Shown: one piece after another, positions 11,847 to 24,930 of the stretch
How positions within the stretch are numbered: position 1 is the stretch's first letter
Layout: every line of letters begins with the position of its first letter
DNA from: Blasia pusilla
Taxonomy: Eukaryota; Marchantiophyta; Marchantiopsida; Blasiales
Length of the DNA: 64,000 nt
Direction of reading: 5' to 3'
Assembly (NCBI GenBank): GCA_050084515.1
Contig: CM114271.1
Coordinates: 4,774,001-4,838,000, forward strand
Program-made: the position numbers and the translations under genes
The notes under the pieces: model-generated
What the model was told of the DNA's origin: nothing
The model's input: only the letters and a program-made list of their open reading frames with translations
Database searches by the model: none

Positions 11847-13600
11847 TTAAAAGGAGAGGTGTTTGCAAGATGAAAGGGCACTCTCCCATAATAATATAGA
11901 TGGCAAACCAGAGTTAGATGCAATCAATGGGGTACGTGGAACAAAATTTTGATTTTCAATATTCTTCCCTGTGATGATTTCAACATCTATGCAATGTTGG
12001 ATGAACCCACGAATCACCAATCTAGCCACGTTTGTTTGTCCTTGTGATCCATTCATGTTTCGTAAAAGCTTGATTGATGCATCAATCTTCAAACACAAAA
12101 AATATGGAGGTAAGCCTAAAGATAAGCATGTATTCAAAAATTCAGTGGTATGTATGTGGCTCATCCCCTCATTTGGAATAGTATCGATATTGAGGTAAAT
12201 ATGCTTTTGTACGCGGCAAAGTATGAATTAGTGAGAAAAAAAAATAATATATGGTTATCCAAATTTCAAAAGAAGACTTTCCTAAAGATGATATGGAGAA
12301 AAAGTGTAACCTCTCCCGGATACTTCAACATAATGTTTGCATTCATATTGTCAACATCTCAATTTCAAAATAACTCTATCTTTTAAGGAGCCAATGTCAT
12401 GGAATTCGCTAGCAGATTTTCCATAGATAAGATCAATGAGATCAAATACCTTATTACCTTTAGTAACCATTTCAGATGGAACTCGTATAAAGTCTTCATC
12501 CTTCCAAGATTGCAAAGATACTTGACCCTCTTCCACCTTCAATAACTAATTAGCAAAAGCTTGGTGCTCATTGCGCATATGACCTTTCAACCTTTGAACT
12601 CACATGTTTGTTGTTAACTTCATCACTTCTCCATAAGACCAAAGAGACGACCTCTAGATAGTGACTCGGATTATTTGTGGACGGCCCCCATGTTAAACAA
12701 CATGTAACATGTGACGGAAGCCACCATCAAATATCATGAGTTTGTTGCTAAATGGAATTTTTCATAGATCAGCACAGACTCCCATTATATCTTGTACAGT
12801 GAGATTCATTGCGTCAAATGCATGGCGATGAGTCATAGATGCTTGATCCCATATGATAAGCATTGCAACCCAAATCAAACGTGCTCCCGGACTACTCATT
12901 GAGAAACTACAAAAGATAAATTGAAGTAAGTTAAAACTTGCAATTTCTGGTGATAATATGTAAACCGAGTGAGACAATTAGATCTTCAAGGTGTTATTTT
13001 GGATGCTATACATGATGAGCTTGATCAAATATGCGTGAATGGTCCACCATCTCCAGGAATATTTTTCATATACATTCCAAGTCGAATCGGAAAGACATTT
13101 TCATACAATCTTCTTCTTACAAGTGGGCAGAGTGTAAGAGATATAGCTTTGGCTGTGGCATCATCCGGAAGAGCTTCTCTATGTGTAGACGGAGGACGTA
13201 TTGCACATTCATGCTTCAAGATCCCAATAAATCTTCACAAGAATTCCACTTGCAAGTAAGCACCTTATATACTTATTGGCTCATCCCCTCAAGCTCATCC
13301 TATTCCACAATAGTTCCCTTACTTATAACTATCTAAGATAAAATTTTGATAACTTCTTTGTACCCTACGAATCCATCTCTTCTTACTCCAATGATAATAT
13401 GTTGGGAAACCAAAATACAGGTATTTTTGAGCGATGAATTCAGTCAATTAGTTGCAAACCATTGTGTTAGATTTGTCTCTTTATTTTTTTGCAAAATGTG
13501 TTTAAGAGCATCAACATCATTGAAGTAAACTATTTGTTGTTTAGGAAGATGAATTGCTAACTGTTGAATATTTGGATGTTCTACATGTAGACTAAACTTA
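11847..13600 (-). pseudogene. Shattered Helitron RepHel helicase (C-terminal half)
   Basis: Minus-strand segments appear in the order of the Pif1-like helicase of plant Helitrons. They are H-P-N-I-Q-Q-L-A-I-H-L-P-K-Q-Q near 13590-13520, T-x-W-F-A near 13470, and Y-Y-H-W-S-K-K-R-W near 13390. Next comes a Walker B region reading L-I-I-W-D-Q-A-S-M-T-H-R near 12870-12800, then V-P-S-E-M...L-I-Y near 12480-12400, and finally L-R-N-M-N-G-S-Q-G-Q-T...I-T-G-K-N-I near 12080-11930. Frameshifts and stops separate them, and the Rep nuclease domain is absent. The Walker A segment that should lie between the W-F and Walker B parts is present but on the opposite strand (12969-13259). The element is dead. 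Confidence 0.8.
12969..13259 (+). pseudogene. Inverted Walker A segment of the Helitron helicase
   Basis: This 96-codon frame reads P-S-R-I-G-K-T-F-S-Y-N (a worn G-x-G-G-T-G-K-T Walker A box), then A-L-A-V-A-S-S-G-R-A-S, then G-G-R-I-A-H-S-C-F-K-I-P-I. Those are motifs I and Ia of the Helitron/Pif1 helicase. In a normal gene this part lies between the segments seen on the minus strand at 13.4 kb and 12.87 kb. Here it occupies that place but in reverse, which points to a local inversion of about 300 bp after insertion. Confidence 0.8.
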
Positions 13601-16600
13601 AAAGATATACCAATATGCCTATGATGAAGAGAGATATATATGTATAAAAGAATTCAGAGTCTGTAAGTATAATACATGAATTGAAGTGGAAAACACTATT
13701 TAAGGGAAGAGAAAATTCAATTTGCATGAATTTATTGCATCCAAATCTGATGATGTTTAAGGTTGCATATGGACAAAGTCCGTGTCCGCGGACATATCCA
13801 TATCGTGGACTGACCTCTGTCCTATGGAAGAACTTGTCCATTTGAGCCCCACCTTCCCCTCCTTTCTCACCCCTTCTACTTGCCTCCATCTTCTGTAGAG
13901 AATCATGAAGATGATCAACCTCCACATATATTTTGTTGCAGAATTCACTTTCTATGATGATGCGTGCGAGAGCGTCGTATCTTGTCAACTATACTTCTTT
14001 AACAAATTTCTATACTATACCATAAAAAATAGTATAATATTTAATTGAAAGACTTATGATGCCTAAACCCTAAATAATCCCTTATATTGATATTTCTTCA
14101 TAAATCTAATCAATTGACATATATTCCATACTAAGTTGAAGCTTATGTTAAATCTTATTGCATAAATTTTGTCTCCACTTTAGAAAGGAGTGAGGGAATA
14201 ACGATAGCCTTAAAAAATATGCCAAAGTGGATCTATGACCTTTTACAAGATTGGAGCATAAATTTTTAAACACCATCATAGAAATTGAATAATTCCATAA
14301 GACCATATTTTCATATATTTCTATATTTTTTAGTATTATAAGTAAATCCCACTATAATTTACATGTAACAAAAAATTAAGCATAACATCACTAAGAGTTT
14401 CAGAAAGCCCAATATGCAATATCGATGTTAATATTAAATATAAATAAATACGTTATGTATTTATGAGAGAAAAAAATGTATGATCTTATAAGTTATATCA
14501 TGAGTTTATAAATCGAAACCAAAGTAAGGTTGTGATATCATGATAAAAGTACTTGAAAGAGGATATGCTATCTCAAAAAATATTTATCGATACTTTGAAT
14601 ATGATTCTATTTGTTTAACAATTGATATTACTATACAAAACTTGCAAGCTATCAATAAGGTCCATGAAATCGAAGAAAAATTCATCAAATCATACAAATG
14701 ACAAGCACTTCATGCTAGTTTTAAGAAAATAAAAGTGAATATTTTCGTAATTCATTTTTATGTTTCCATTTTTTCCAAAGAATGGTTGATATTTGAAATA
14801 CTTGTGAGATTTAATATCAATGAAATACATTTATGATAAATTTATAAAAACTCTTATATGATCAAATTATACATTGTAGATGTAAAAAAAATACAATGAC
14901 CATATGCTTGTAATATTCTTGCAAGTGATTGTAGAGCACAGTATAATTTCCCTCCAAAATATGATCATAGTGTGTAAGAAATATTATTTTTAATCATTTA
15001 AGAAACTTTTTTACTACTTTTGATTCGATAGCAAATTTTCAGATTCTTATCTTGTAAAATTGAATCTCATTAAAAAAATTTGAAGTTTGAAAGAAAATCC
15101 TTGCACAATAACCTATAGAATAGGATTTATTTGAATTTTTCTTCTATTACAAGTATTAAAATTATTCAAAAGAGGATAAGGTCCAAAGCAGCATAGAAGA
15201 ATGTAGAAAAACCATTGAAAATAGGAAAGGTTCGCAAGAAAGATTTAAGAATGCGATGCAATGACATCAAAATTCCGTGGACCATATTAAACTTCTGAAC
15301 ATCAAAATTCCGTGGACCATATTAGAAACTTCTGAACTATAAAAAAATACGTTTGCTTAAATACAAATATTCAAACAAGGGAAATAGTAAAAGAAGAAGG
15401 TAGCTTAAACAATGTAACCCCAATAACATGCCCTAAATGATATACTAACATCTTTTCAAATTATGAATATTATATGAGTAAAAGAGATTTGTATCATTCA
15501 TTCTTCTTGTCATAAGGAATAGATCCATCTTTTGTTACTTGAATACAAGCTAAAGATCATTCTTATGAGAAGTAATTTTAGTTGTTAAAAATTAGTTTTC
15601 TATAATTAAAAATAATTATCCTTTTATTTAATACTAATTTCATGGCCTTTAAGTAAAACATCATTTCTTTAAAAATATAAAATTTTAAAAAAGATATTAC
15701 CAAAAGAGTTGAAAGATATTTTAAGTATATGCATATGATATTACTAGCTAGAGTATAAGTCCTAGGAGAAACATATGGATGTGTGCACATATGAAAAGTT
15801 TTGTACATAGAAAAAATTAAGTCATATGTTTGTGCATTGTAGACCATTTTATTTCAAATATGAAAGTTGGTCAAACTAACTAATAAAATTTTAAATAATA
15901 GCAAAAAAGTAATATTTTATAAAAATAATAAGAAAATGCAAGGTGAAAAGAAGGATTTTTGGGGGGAATTCTCCCAAAATTGAATATGAAAAAATAGAAA
16001 TGATAAGTAGAATTCTTGCAAAAATCCATCATGTTATATTTAAATAAATTATAAAATTTTGACAGGTATAAAAAAATGTATCAATCACAATAAATATACG
16101 ACAATAGAATTATTTTCAAGGAGTGCATACTTCTATGAGAATTTTGCATTGGCATCCACCTAATATATAGAGAAAAACAAAACATATACCTTAATTAAAT
16201 AGTCTTTACATTGTCTTATAATTTTTTCAAACCAATGTGTAGAGAAGAGGAGAAAATTCATGTAAATAATCTCATTTTATTAATGCATGTTGTCATAATA
16301 TAAAAGAGTTTTCTTCATTTCTTTCTTTCTTTGTCTACATGCCTCTCTCACATATATATCGTTTGAGTTGTCTCATTCTCGTTGGATACATTATTTTTTG
16401 TATAATGTAAATTATTCCAATGAGCGAGTAGGTATCTCTTTATATTCATGCATGTTTCTTGCACATGATATAATTTTGCTTGTGTGACCTTACAAGAAGC
16501 TATGAAATTCATCTTATCTCTCGAATGGCTTGGGTTCCAGAATTAAACTAGTTGTGTTTTTCCACCAAAAAAAGATGGCTCCATAGCCTCGAAATTTACG

Positions 16601-17380
16601 AAAGGGATTTTTCTACATCCGAGAAAGTCATAAACCATTCCGACATAGCTTGAAAGAAAATGAAAACAACCTTGTAAGGAAACAACCAAAGGGATGCATA
16701 TTTCCAACAACAAATGAATCAAACATCCCCAAAAGTGGAGATGGGCCCATTGTATCCTATTTTGGCCCACATAACACTCTCATCTATTGAGTTCAAAGAC
16801 ATTACAAGGAAACACTCACTCCATTGTATTCTCCTCCATCGTTTTGCTCAACCCATATATTTATATTACATTAGAGCTCTCCAATGGTTTACTATATGTT
16901 TTTACCCAGATCTTTTATTGTTTCTTCAACTTAAGCTTTGGTTTGAATTCCCCTTCGGTTTCTATCACGTAGATATATTCTACTACATATATTGTTTGTA
17001 ATTTTCTATGGTGAATGATAGCTTTATGCTTCATCCAGATTATCTTTGATTTCTTCCATATATCCGAAACCTTTTTCTAACTTTCTTTGCTTTTTAGTTG
17101 CAAAGTACCATTGTCAATAAAGTTTTGAAATTTTGTGTTTTGGTATTATATCTTTTTGGCATGAGAGAATTAGACGTTAATAAAAGATTGTATTTACGAA
17201 ACGACGCACTAAAGGTGCACTAAAAGAGGTCACTTAGCTATCGCATCAGTCGTTCATGTAAGTTACAATAGTAGAGCAGACGTCGTACTACTGTACTGTG
17301 CGTGGTACGACGGAGAGCCACGGAATTCTACCGCCATCTATTGACTTACCTGACCATAGTTAAGAGTCGCCTTTGACGCA
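13601..17380. other. AT-rich intergenic DNA, no gene
   Basis: Long A/T runs and no open frame that resembles a protein on either strand. A short direct duplication lies at 15264-15336. From about 17.2 kb the composition switches abruptly to GC-rich, which marks the start of the OBERON-gene promoter island. Confidence 0.6.
15264..15336 (+). repeat. Tandem duplication of ~36 bp
   Basis: Two adjacent copies of 'catcaaaattccgtggacc' plus 'atatta(ga)aacttctgaa' differ only by a two-base insertion in the second. It is a small slippage or repair duplication in otherwise unremarkable AT-rich DNA. Confidence 0.85.
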
Positions 17381-17389
17381 TCGCCACCG

Positions 17390-18710
17390 TCCAGCACCCC
17401 TCGCATCGGCGGAGATCATCGTTCGACGGTAGCGCCGGCGAAAGGGCCCCGTCACCTGTCACCGTTGGATTGGAGCTATCGACGGCGACGGGTGCGAGGG
17501 AGGGAACCCCATCGCGCCCAGACGTTGGATGCGGAAAATCGACGGCGGTACTTGCGGAGCGCTGCTAGCACCGTAGGTCGCTATTGACCACGGAGACCTC
17601 GTGAACCGGAAGGAAGTCGCAACGGACGGGGTGGGCGAAAGAGACAAAAGTATTATTCCGTCCGTTTCCTGTCAGCCAGTCCGGCCACGCACGGAAGTCG
17701 CGCCGGTGCGTCGACGCGACTCCACGGCCCGGCGCGCCGCCGTCCGGCCCGGGCGTCGTCGCGCTTTTCTCCACCTATCGAGTAGAGCCTGGGCCGCGCG
17801 CCATCCTGCGACGAGCGCCGTCGTTCCGTTCGTGAGCGCGACGCCATCCCTTCCTCCGCGGGCGTCAGTGCCACCGAAGGAAGGAGGAGCCGGCCTTACC
17901 TGGCCGAGTGACTGAGCCCGACGGACCGACGGATCGTCCCTGGAGCTGTTGTCTATTGGCGCTGTCCTCCTGTCCTCCCACTCACTCACTCCCTCTCTCT
18001 CTCTCTCCCTCCCTCTCTCTCTCTCTGTCGCTCTGTCTGTGTGTCTGTGTGTGCGCCTGTCTCTCTTTTGTCTGGTCTCGCCGCCTGCCTCATGCGCTGC
18101 TGTGGGTCTCGTCATCTTGACTGCAGTGCCGTGCGATTCGTGGCTTGCGAAATGGTTTTGAATGCGGGGAGAAATCTGAGGAAAGGTCGAGCGATGGTCG
18201 ATGCGCTGCGCTGAGATCGGGCGAGGATGCGTTGCCATTGACAGGGAGCTGTTTGTCACGTCGTAGGCGTTGAGGGTAGGAGGTGAGGAGGTCGGTGTGT
18301 GGACCGACGGTCATGAGTGTTGGTGGCGTCGTCGACGCCGGAGGTGCGGAGACGGAGGGAGAAGTAGAAGAAGAGCGACGCGCGAAAGAGGTCAAGAAGT
18401 TCTTGTGATCGCAGTGCTACGAGGACGGGAGCGGGAGGAGGAATTGGCCGCGAGGGCCATCGCGTTTGCCGCTGTCGGGGATGGATCGGAGATCAAGATT
18501 GAGAGGGAGAGGGTGAGGGTTGACGATTGGGGTTTTGAGTGCTGGAGGATCGGGGTGGAGAGGGAGTTGAAGCATGGACGAGTTCGTGTGGAGTGAGTGA
18601 GGGGGAGATAGACGAAGACGAAGAAGAAGGAGAAGAAGGAGAAGAAGAAGAAGAAGAAGAAGAAGAAGAAGAGAAGCTGGAAACGCGAGCATAGGCAGAG
18701 CTGCGGTGGG
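17390..18710 (+). promoter_or_regulatory. GC-rich promoter and 5' leader of the OBERON-like gene
   Basis: The 1.3 kb before the start codon is rich in CpG, unlike the AT-rich DNA to its left. It contains a pyrimidine tract of CT repeats (about 17985-18070) and a GAA tract (18616-18675), both common near plant transcription starts. Frames on both strands here are composition-driven and resemble no protein. An in-frame TAG at 18609-18611 lies before the chosen ATG. I cannot place the transcription start. A leader intron is possible. Confidence 0.55.
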
Positions 18711-21700
18711 ATGGGGAAGGAGAGCGGTGTGGAGGCGGTGAAGAGCGAGATGGAGGACGGAGAGGTGGAGGCTATGGCTGATGATGAGAACGTGTCGAAG
18801 ATCGACAAAGGGGGAAAGGTGGATGCAATTTTAGAGGATGAGAGCGGGAGAGAAGGGGTGGGAGAGTCCGGGAAAGAGAGACCCAAGGATGGAGGGAGGG
18901 AGAAAGAAGGGGAGAATCGAGCGGATCAGGAGGTTTCCAGAGGGACTCCGTGGAGCAAGGTTGAGAAGAAAGAGAGCAGAGAGGTGCAGGAGAACATAGC
19001 CCGGGACGGAAAGGAGAATGGAAACGCCAATGAAAGTGAGGAGGAGGAAGGCGCTACCGAAGCCGAAGCAGGGCAGGATGGAGATGAAGAAGAAGCGCAG
19101 AACAGCGAGACGGAGGATGATGGGGATGAAGAGGCCGAGACGCCGGCCAGAATTGAAGAAGACGAAGAGAAGTCCCGCGAAGAAGAGGAAGAGAGAAAGG
19201 ATGCAGAGAAGGACTTGGCTTTGACGATGTCGAGCCCCTGGGCTCCCATGGGGGAGATGGATAGGGATAGAGACGGTGCCGTCCGATCTTCTCTGAAAGT
19301 CGGAAGCAAGAGTGGGAGGGACGAGATGGATATCGAAATTGGAAGCTACAGGGAGGTGCAGAGCGAGGGGTTTAAAGAGAGAGGCCGAACAAGAGAAGAA
19401 GATGGCGAACACAGTAAGGAGAAATCCCGCCAGAAGAAGCAGAGACTCGAGCCTCCTCTCCTCTCTTTGTCTCTCCCAGACACATCCCTTCACCTCGCCT
19501 CCGACCCTGGCCAGAAGGTGAAATCGAAATCCTCAAATCCTGTTCCGACGTCTTCCGACAATGAGAGAAGCTTCAGGTCCATGGCCCAGACTCAGAGCCA
19601 GTCGAATGGTTACACCAACTCGCTGTCGCTTTCTCTCTGCCACCCCTTTTTCCACAATCCCAGTTGCTCTCTGACGCAGAATTCCCTCGATGATAAGGAG
19701 GGTACGACTTGCTCGAGCAGGCAAGTCGCTTCGAAACACGAAGGGACACAAGGATCGCATGACAGTTGCCAGGTTTCCTACAGCCGTGATCAAGCCCTCC
19801 ATGGAAACCATTTGTCGTCCGAGGGTTCGCGCGATAGGAGCAAAAATCGCCGCGAACCTCCTCTGTATCAGAGACTCCTGCAGAATGGGAGCCCGCAGTT
19901 TCTTCAAGGGTCTGTAAATAATGAAGGAACGAGAGATAGTCAGCGGTCATTCATGGACGAAAGAGTCTACGAGGGGTCTCAGGGAGGGCTCAACCGGGCT
20001 CAAAGTAGTGATCAGTATCGATGGAAAGATGATGCGGGCCCTGGGAACGCCATGGAGCGAAGCCGAACTTCTCATGACAGAAATTGGAGCATTCACAAAG
20101 ACAAATGTGAGAGGCATGTTCAGGAGGGCTGGTCTCCCCCCACAAGAAGTGCAAGTTTCCAGGAGAGAAACAAGCTTCTGGACCGAGAAAGAAGACTGAC
20201 TGATCCAGATGGTGGACGAGACCTCAGCCTCTCAGGCAGCAGGGGGTTTCTGGACAGAGATGAGGAATCGACTGGACCCGAGAAGAGCGCAGGCGGAATC
20301 GAAGAAGATTCTACCGTGGCGAAAAATTCACGCAAAGTTGAGCGAATTTGGCTCCACGAAATCGTGTCGGAACCGATCGTTGCGATGGCGCAAAAGCTAC
20401 AAAGAGTTCCCGATGCGTTCCTGGAGAGCTTGAGACGATGCCTTCAAGACATGATCGCGAGCAGTAAGAAGAGAGAAGATTTTGTCAATCTCCGGAGAAC
20501 TCTCCAAAGACGAAAGGATCTGTCGACAGAAACGCTCTTCCAGTCTCATCGGACACAACTGGAGATAATGGTTGCTCTGAAGACGGGAATACCAGCGTTC
20601 CTGCACCCTGAAGTTCCCCTCACAACAGGCGAGATGGCAGAAATCATTCTTGGAACGAAGTGTCGGAACGTAGCATGCAAGAACCAACTTCCCGCTGATG
20701 ACTGCGAGTGCAAGGTTTGCTCACAGATGAGCGGGTTCTGCAACGCCTGTATGTGTGTTGTGTGCTACAAGTTTGACTTCGATTCTAACACCTGCCGTTG
20801 GATTGGGTGTGATTACTGCCTTCATTGGTGCCACTCTGATTGTGGTATCCAAATGGGTTACATCTCATCTGGTATCAGCTCCCAGGGCAGCAGTGAGAAT
20901 GCTGTGATGCTGTTCCGATGCATTGGATGTGGGCATACATCAGAGCTTTATGGCTTTGTGAAGGACGTCTTTATTTCATGTGCGAAAGAGTGGAATGAGG
21001 AGACGTTTTCAGCAGAGCTTGAATGTGTGAGACGGATTTTCCACAGGAGTGATGATTTATTGGGAAAGCAGCTCTTTGGGAGAGCAGAGCAATTGCTCGT
21101 AAAGCTCAAAAGCTCTGGGGATCTTGAGGGGGTCTGCAACAGTATGCTGAAGTTTCTGGACGGTAATTTCTAGTAGCCTTCTTCGGCCTGTCCCGTTTTT
21201 GCCGCTTCTTGCTCTTGCACGTCTACTTTCTGCTAACGTCTTTCATTCCTCTTTTCTTGCACCAACCCTTGAGTGCTCTGGAATGCGGATGATCCCTACA
21301 CTACCCGGTTGCGAGCACTGATAACCTGCTCGGATGCTGCCCATTTGCTGTTTTTCCATGTTGAAACTCATGACAAAAGTCCCTTAGCCTTTCAAGCAGT
21401 TTTTCTCATTGTCACCTTGTTTCCATGTATTTGGCCATCTCTCTGAGTATGAATGGAAGAAATTGAATCAAAAAGTGGTGCGTGTGCAGTTTACAAACAC
21501 AGTATTGTTAATATTCAGTTTCATCTGCCACCAAATGGTAGTCATCGGCCATGTATCTAAATGTTAGAGATGTTAGCTAGAGAAGGTTCGTGTGCCCGAC
21601 AAATGATAGAGTACAAAAGGAGTTTTTCCTTGCTTGATCAGAAGCCTTACTATCTGAACTCAGAAACTATTCTAGTGTATTTCTCAAAGTCTGTACTGTG

Positions 21701-22388
21701 GTACCAAAGCTCATTTTTTTTCAAGGTCTGGAAATTTGGCTTCTGTGTGTTTTAGAGGCATACTGAATTGCAAAGCGAACCTGAAATCTGACTTCGTTCA
21801 CTGTGTGCAGAGCATGAGACGCCAAAGTCAGCTCCGAGACCGGGTGCAGGGGCTGAAGCTGTGGTGGTACAGCCTCGAGATAGGGAAATGACGAGTAGAC
21901 TTGCAGATGCTGTCAGAGAAGCCATCCATGTTATGAAAAGCCCCAATAACGAGGGAACTGACTTGGAGAAGGCACGAGCTGCTCTCCAGTTTTTGGATCA
22001 CGAAGTGGAGGAGAAGAGAGCTGAGGCCTCTGAGCTGCATTATGAGCGAAGTATGCAGAAGTCGCAGATAGATGAACTTGAGAGCATAGTGCAGATCAAA
22101 CAAGCTGAGGCTAAAATGTTTCAAATGCGAGCAGATGAGGTTCGTCGTGAGGCTGAGGGATTGCAGCGGATTGTTCAGGCTAAAAATGAAAAGATTGAAG
22201 AGGAGTACAAAGCCAAGCTCCTCAAACTACAACTCACTGAAGTTGAGGAGAGGAGGCGAAAGTGGTATGAAGAAGTACAAGTCATGGAGAAAGCACAGCG
22301 AGAATACAGTGCCATGAAGATGAGCATGGTCAGTGACATCCGTGAGCTTCTGAAAAAGATGGAGGCTAACAAAGCCCAGATCTCTTAG
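18711..22388 (+). CDS. OBERON-like PHD-finger protein (two exons)
   Basis: Nuclear PHD-finger regulator of the OBERON/TITANIA family, which in Arabidopsis acts redundantly in meristem and root establishment. Exon 1 is 18711-21162, the intron 21163-21810 (648 bp, GTAATT...GTGCAG), exon 2 21811-22388. The junction rebuilds a Glu codon and gives 1009 aa. Residues 1-175 are Glu/Asp/Lys-rich and low in complexity, and 175-540 are Ser/Arg-rich. The conserved Oberon region starts near residue 541 (VERIWLHEIVSEP). The Cys-rich Oberon-type PHD spans about 651-740 (C-x-N-x2-C, C-x-C-x2-C, C-x2-C-x-C-V-V-C, C-x2-C-L-H-W-C-H, C-I-G-C-G-H). Exon 2 encodes the C-terminal coiled coil (about 860-1005, heptads rich in Glu, Lys and Leu). 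The long N-terminus resembles OBE3/OBE4 (TTA1/TTA2) more than OBE1/OBE2. If unspliced, the frame stops after three extra codons. The start is the first ATG after an in-frame stop. Confidence 0.9.
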
Positions 22389-24235
22389 TGGATCAATATT
22401 ATTCGGTGGAGTTGTATAGATTTCTTCTCCACCGCAATTTAGTTTCTCTTCAGTGCTGTGTTGGGAAATGCATCTGGGCCTTCACCAAGGCACTTCTTCC
22501 ATCACAACTTACAGCTGCGTGCACTGATGGCTTGATTGGTCTTGCAGTTGCTGCTCTTGGACAAGCACCCGATTGTGCAATAACTGGTTGCAATTTGTTT
22601 CATCCTCTGCCACAGGGTGGAAAGGTTGACAGTGTGACCAAATGTTTTTTGCTACTAATAACGAAGGCCAGTATGCCACACTAGATTAGTCCCAGCTCTC
22701 TCATAGCATACACTCACGGGACCATCCTTTTTCTCAGGTGGGGATTGGGGAAAGTCGTCAAAGACCTATACTCGGACACATTCAAATAGGGAGCGAGAGC
22801 AGTTGCTCCAACTCTCCTCTCTTGGAACCCACTCGGGGTCTCCGATTCTACATCGTCTTGTAGTGTCGACAGCTACCTTTCAGTACTCACGATACCATGA
22901 CATTATAATTCTGGTGGCCTAGAAATCCCAGTGGTTGAGTAACCCCCATGTGGCGGGATTAGAGAAACTATCCAACATGGCTGATTTAAATGAAGGTAAG
23001 GGGAAGTATATTTAACGTCCTCATGTATATTTAACGTCCTTTCGATGGCTAACGAACGAAACTCGGCCTGACCATGGCAGGCCAGACCTTCAGCTCAGCT
23101 CAGCTCCGTCCTCCTATCCAGTACAGTCGAGCTTCGGCACCCAGTTCCCTCTGCTACCTGGGAATCAGTCTTGGATCATGTTTGTTGTGCACCTAACCTA
23201 GCTAGGAATTCAGCTCTCCATTAAGGCACCTTTCCTACATCGTGCCTGCCACACAACTCTCCCGAACACCACCATTGCGGCCGATAAGAGAACCACTGCA
23301 GCTTGCGCACCAACCCTACCACACCTACTGGCTTGGTCCACTCTGCCGCAGAGCTCTCATCAAATGTTTGACTATCAAAAACCGCAGCTCCCTTAATGTG
23401 CAGAATTATCAGTAGCGTATGCCGGACGATCTGCACGCCACAGGTTGCAAATTAGCCATCAATCCACAATTGACTGGAGCTACAATTTGGCTGCTCGGTC
23501 GCTCGGGCCGGGGTATGCAGTGGGTCAGATGTCAGAGCAGTAAAAGAAACTCACGCACCTTCAATGCAGAGACTAATTCTCGGTACTCACTTCCCCGGTC
23601 CCACCCGCCTCCTGTCGCTACAACAAATCAAGCAATCATGTTTTGGAACACGTTCTCGTGGAAGTCCGACCCGATTCACAAATCGGTAGCATCGTCACGC
23701 AACTCGAGGACAGTTTGCTCTAGATTGCAGGGCGACGGAAGTGGACTCATCAGCAATCGTCTTGATCGACCTCACGCACAATGTCCGGGGAGAACCGGGG
23801 TTACGTGTTGAGTTGGCCGGAAGAATTTGAGATTTTCCGATTCCGTACCTGTTTAGCCGGCGGCTGGAAGGACGAAATCTTCAAAAATTCCCGCTCGGTT
23901 TTGAGAGACCGGAAATGTACCCTAAACGAAAGAACTCCCCGGACGCAGCTTGAGGGCACGCTCGCTCTAGATTGCAGAGCACTCTAATAAAGAGCCCGTG
24001 AGTCAAAGACCGCTGAGCACCGTGCAATGCCTAGCTTCAGGATAGCAGTTGTACTGGATTGCACTGAAGAGAGCACTCTCCAATTCATACGATGGAGGCA
24101 CGAACGCAGCAGTCCGTCTCGTGCTCACCAGCACTCGACGTTACTGATTACTTCCTGATCTCTGCGTAGATGTCGTGATTGCGGATGATTTGGACACAGA
24201 CAGCGGCACTAGGTCTCGTCACTCCACACGACTAG
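22389..24235. other. 3' flank of the OBERON-like gene, no further gene
   Basis: The first ~300 bp are likely 3' untranslated sequence. A short word around 'tatatttaacgtcct' is repeated at about 23008 and 23026. Frames at 23.2-24.0 kb resemble no family. The interval passes gradually into the 85-bp tandem repeat. Confidence 0.5.
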
Positions 24236-24239
24236 AGCG

Positions 24240-24930
24240 CCAGTGCAGTCTGGATGGCGCCTGCTCGCAGACGCCGATAAGGTGCAGATGATTCACACGG
24301 GCCGGCCTCGTGAACGGCGAACAGGACATGATTTCATTCCACTCGCTCTGAAGCTTCAAACTCTGACATGTCTAACATGTTCTGCGCGTGCTCTCCTGAA
24401 GACGGGACTTCATCTCACTCGCTCATTGCAGACCGCGAAATTCTTGGTACATCCACTCATTGCGGATGCAAGTTCTGGTAAGTCTGGATCAACGGCGACC
24501 TCATCCCCTCATGTTGCACAAATGCTCGTACACTCACTCACTGCGGATGCAAACTCTTGTAAAACTGGACCGCTGACGATCTCATTCCCTCATTGCAGAT
24601 AGCGAGATTCTCGTGCCTTCACTCACGCCGGACGCAGATTCTTGTGAATCTGAATCGGTGAAAACCTCATTCCCTCACTGCAGATCGCGAAATTCTCGAA
24701 CATTCTCTCACTGCGGATGGCAAATTGTTGCAAATCTGGATCGGTGAGGATGTCACTCCCTCATTACAGATTGTGAAATTCTTCAACAGTCAGTCACTGC
24801 GGATGTCAAGTTTGTTGCAAATCTGGATGGGTGAGGATCTCACTGATTCCCTTATTGCAGATTACGAAATTCTTCTTTCTTCATTCACTCACAGCGGATG
24901 CCAAATTCTCGTAAATCTGGATGAGTGAGG
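24240..24930 (+). repeat. ~85-bp tandem repeat
   Basis: Units contain 'tcactgcggatgcaaattct', then 'aaatctggatcggtgagga', then 'ctcattccctcattgcagat' and 'cgaaattctcg'. The 'gcggatg' anchor is at 24462, 24543, about 24628 (worn), 24713, 24799 and 24894, giving spacings of 81-95 bp. A weaker unit lies to the left. Variation in both length and sequence argues for an old array. It is not coding and not CRISPR-like. Confidence 0.75.

Noticed and set aside
16543-17001. Short frames on both strands near 16.5-17.0 kb as copia or gene fragments
   Set aside because: No retroelement or protein motif could be matched; AT-rich chance frames.
17672-18259. 195-codon minus-strand frame and overlapping plus-strand frames
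   Set aside because: GC-rich promoter and leader sequence gives open frames by composition; content is Arg/Ser/Thr-rich without domains.
18831-19493. 220-codon minus-strand frame
   Set aside because: Shadow of the acidic N-terminus of the OBERON-like protein.
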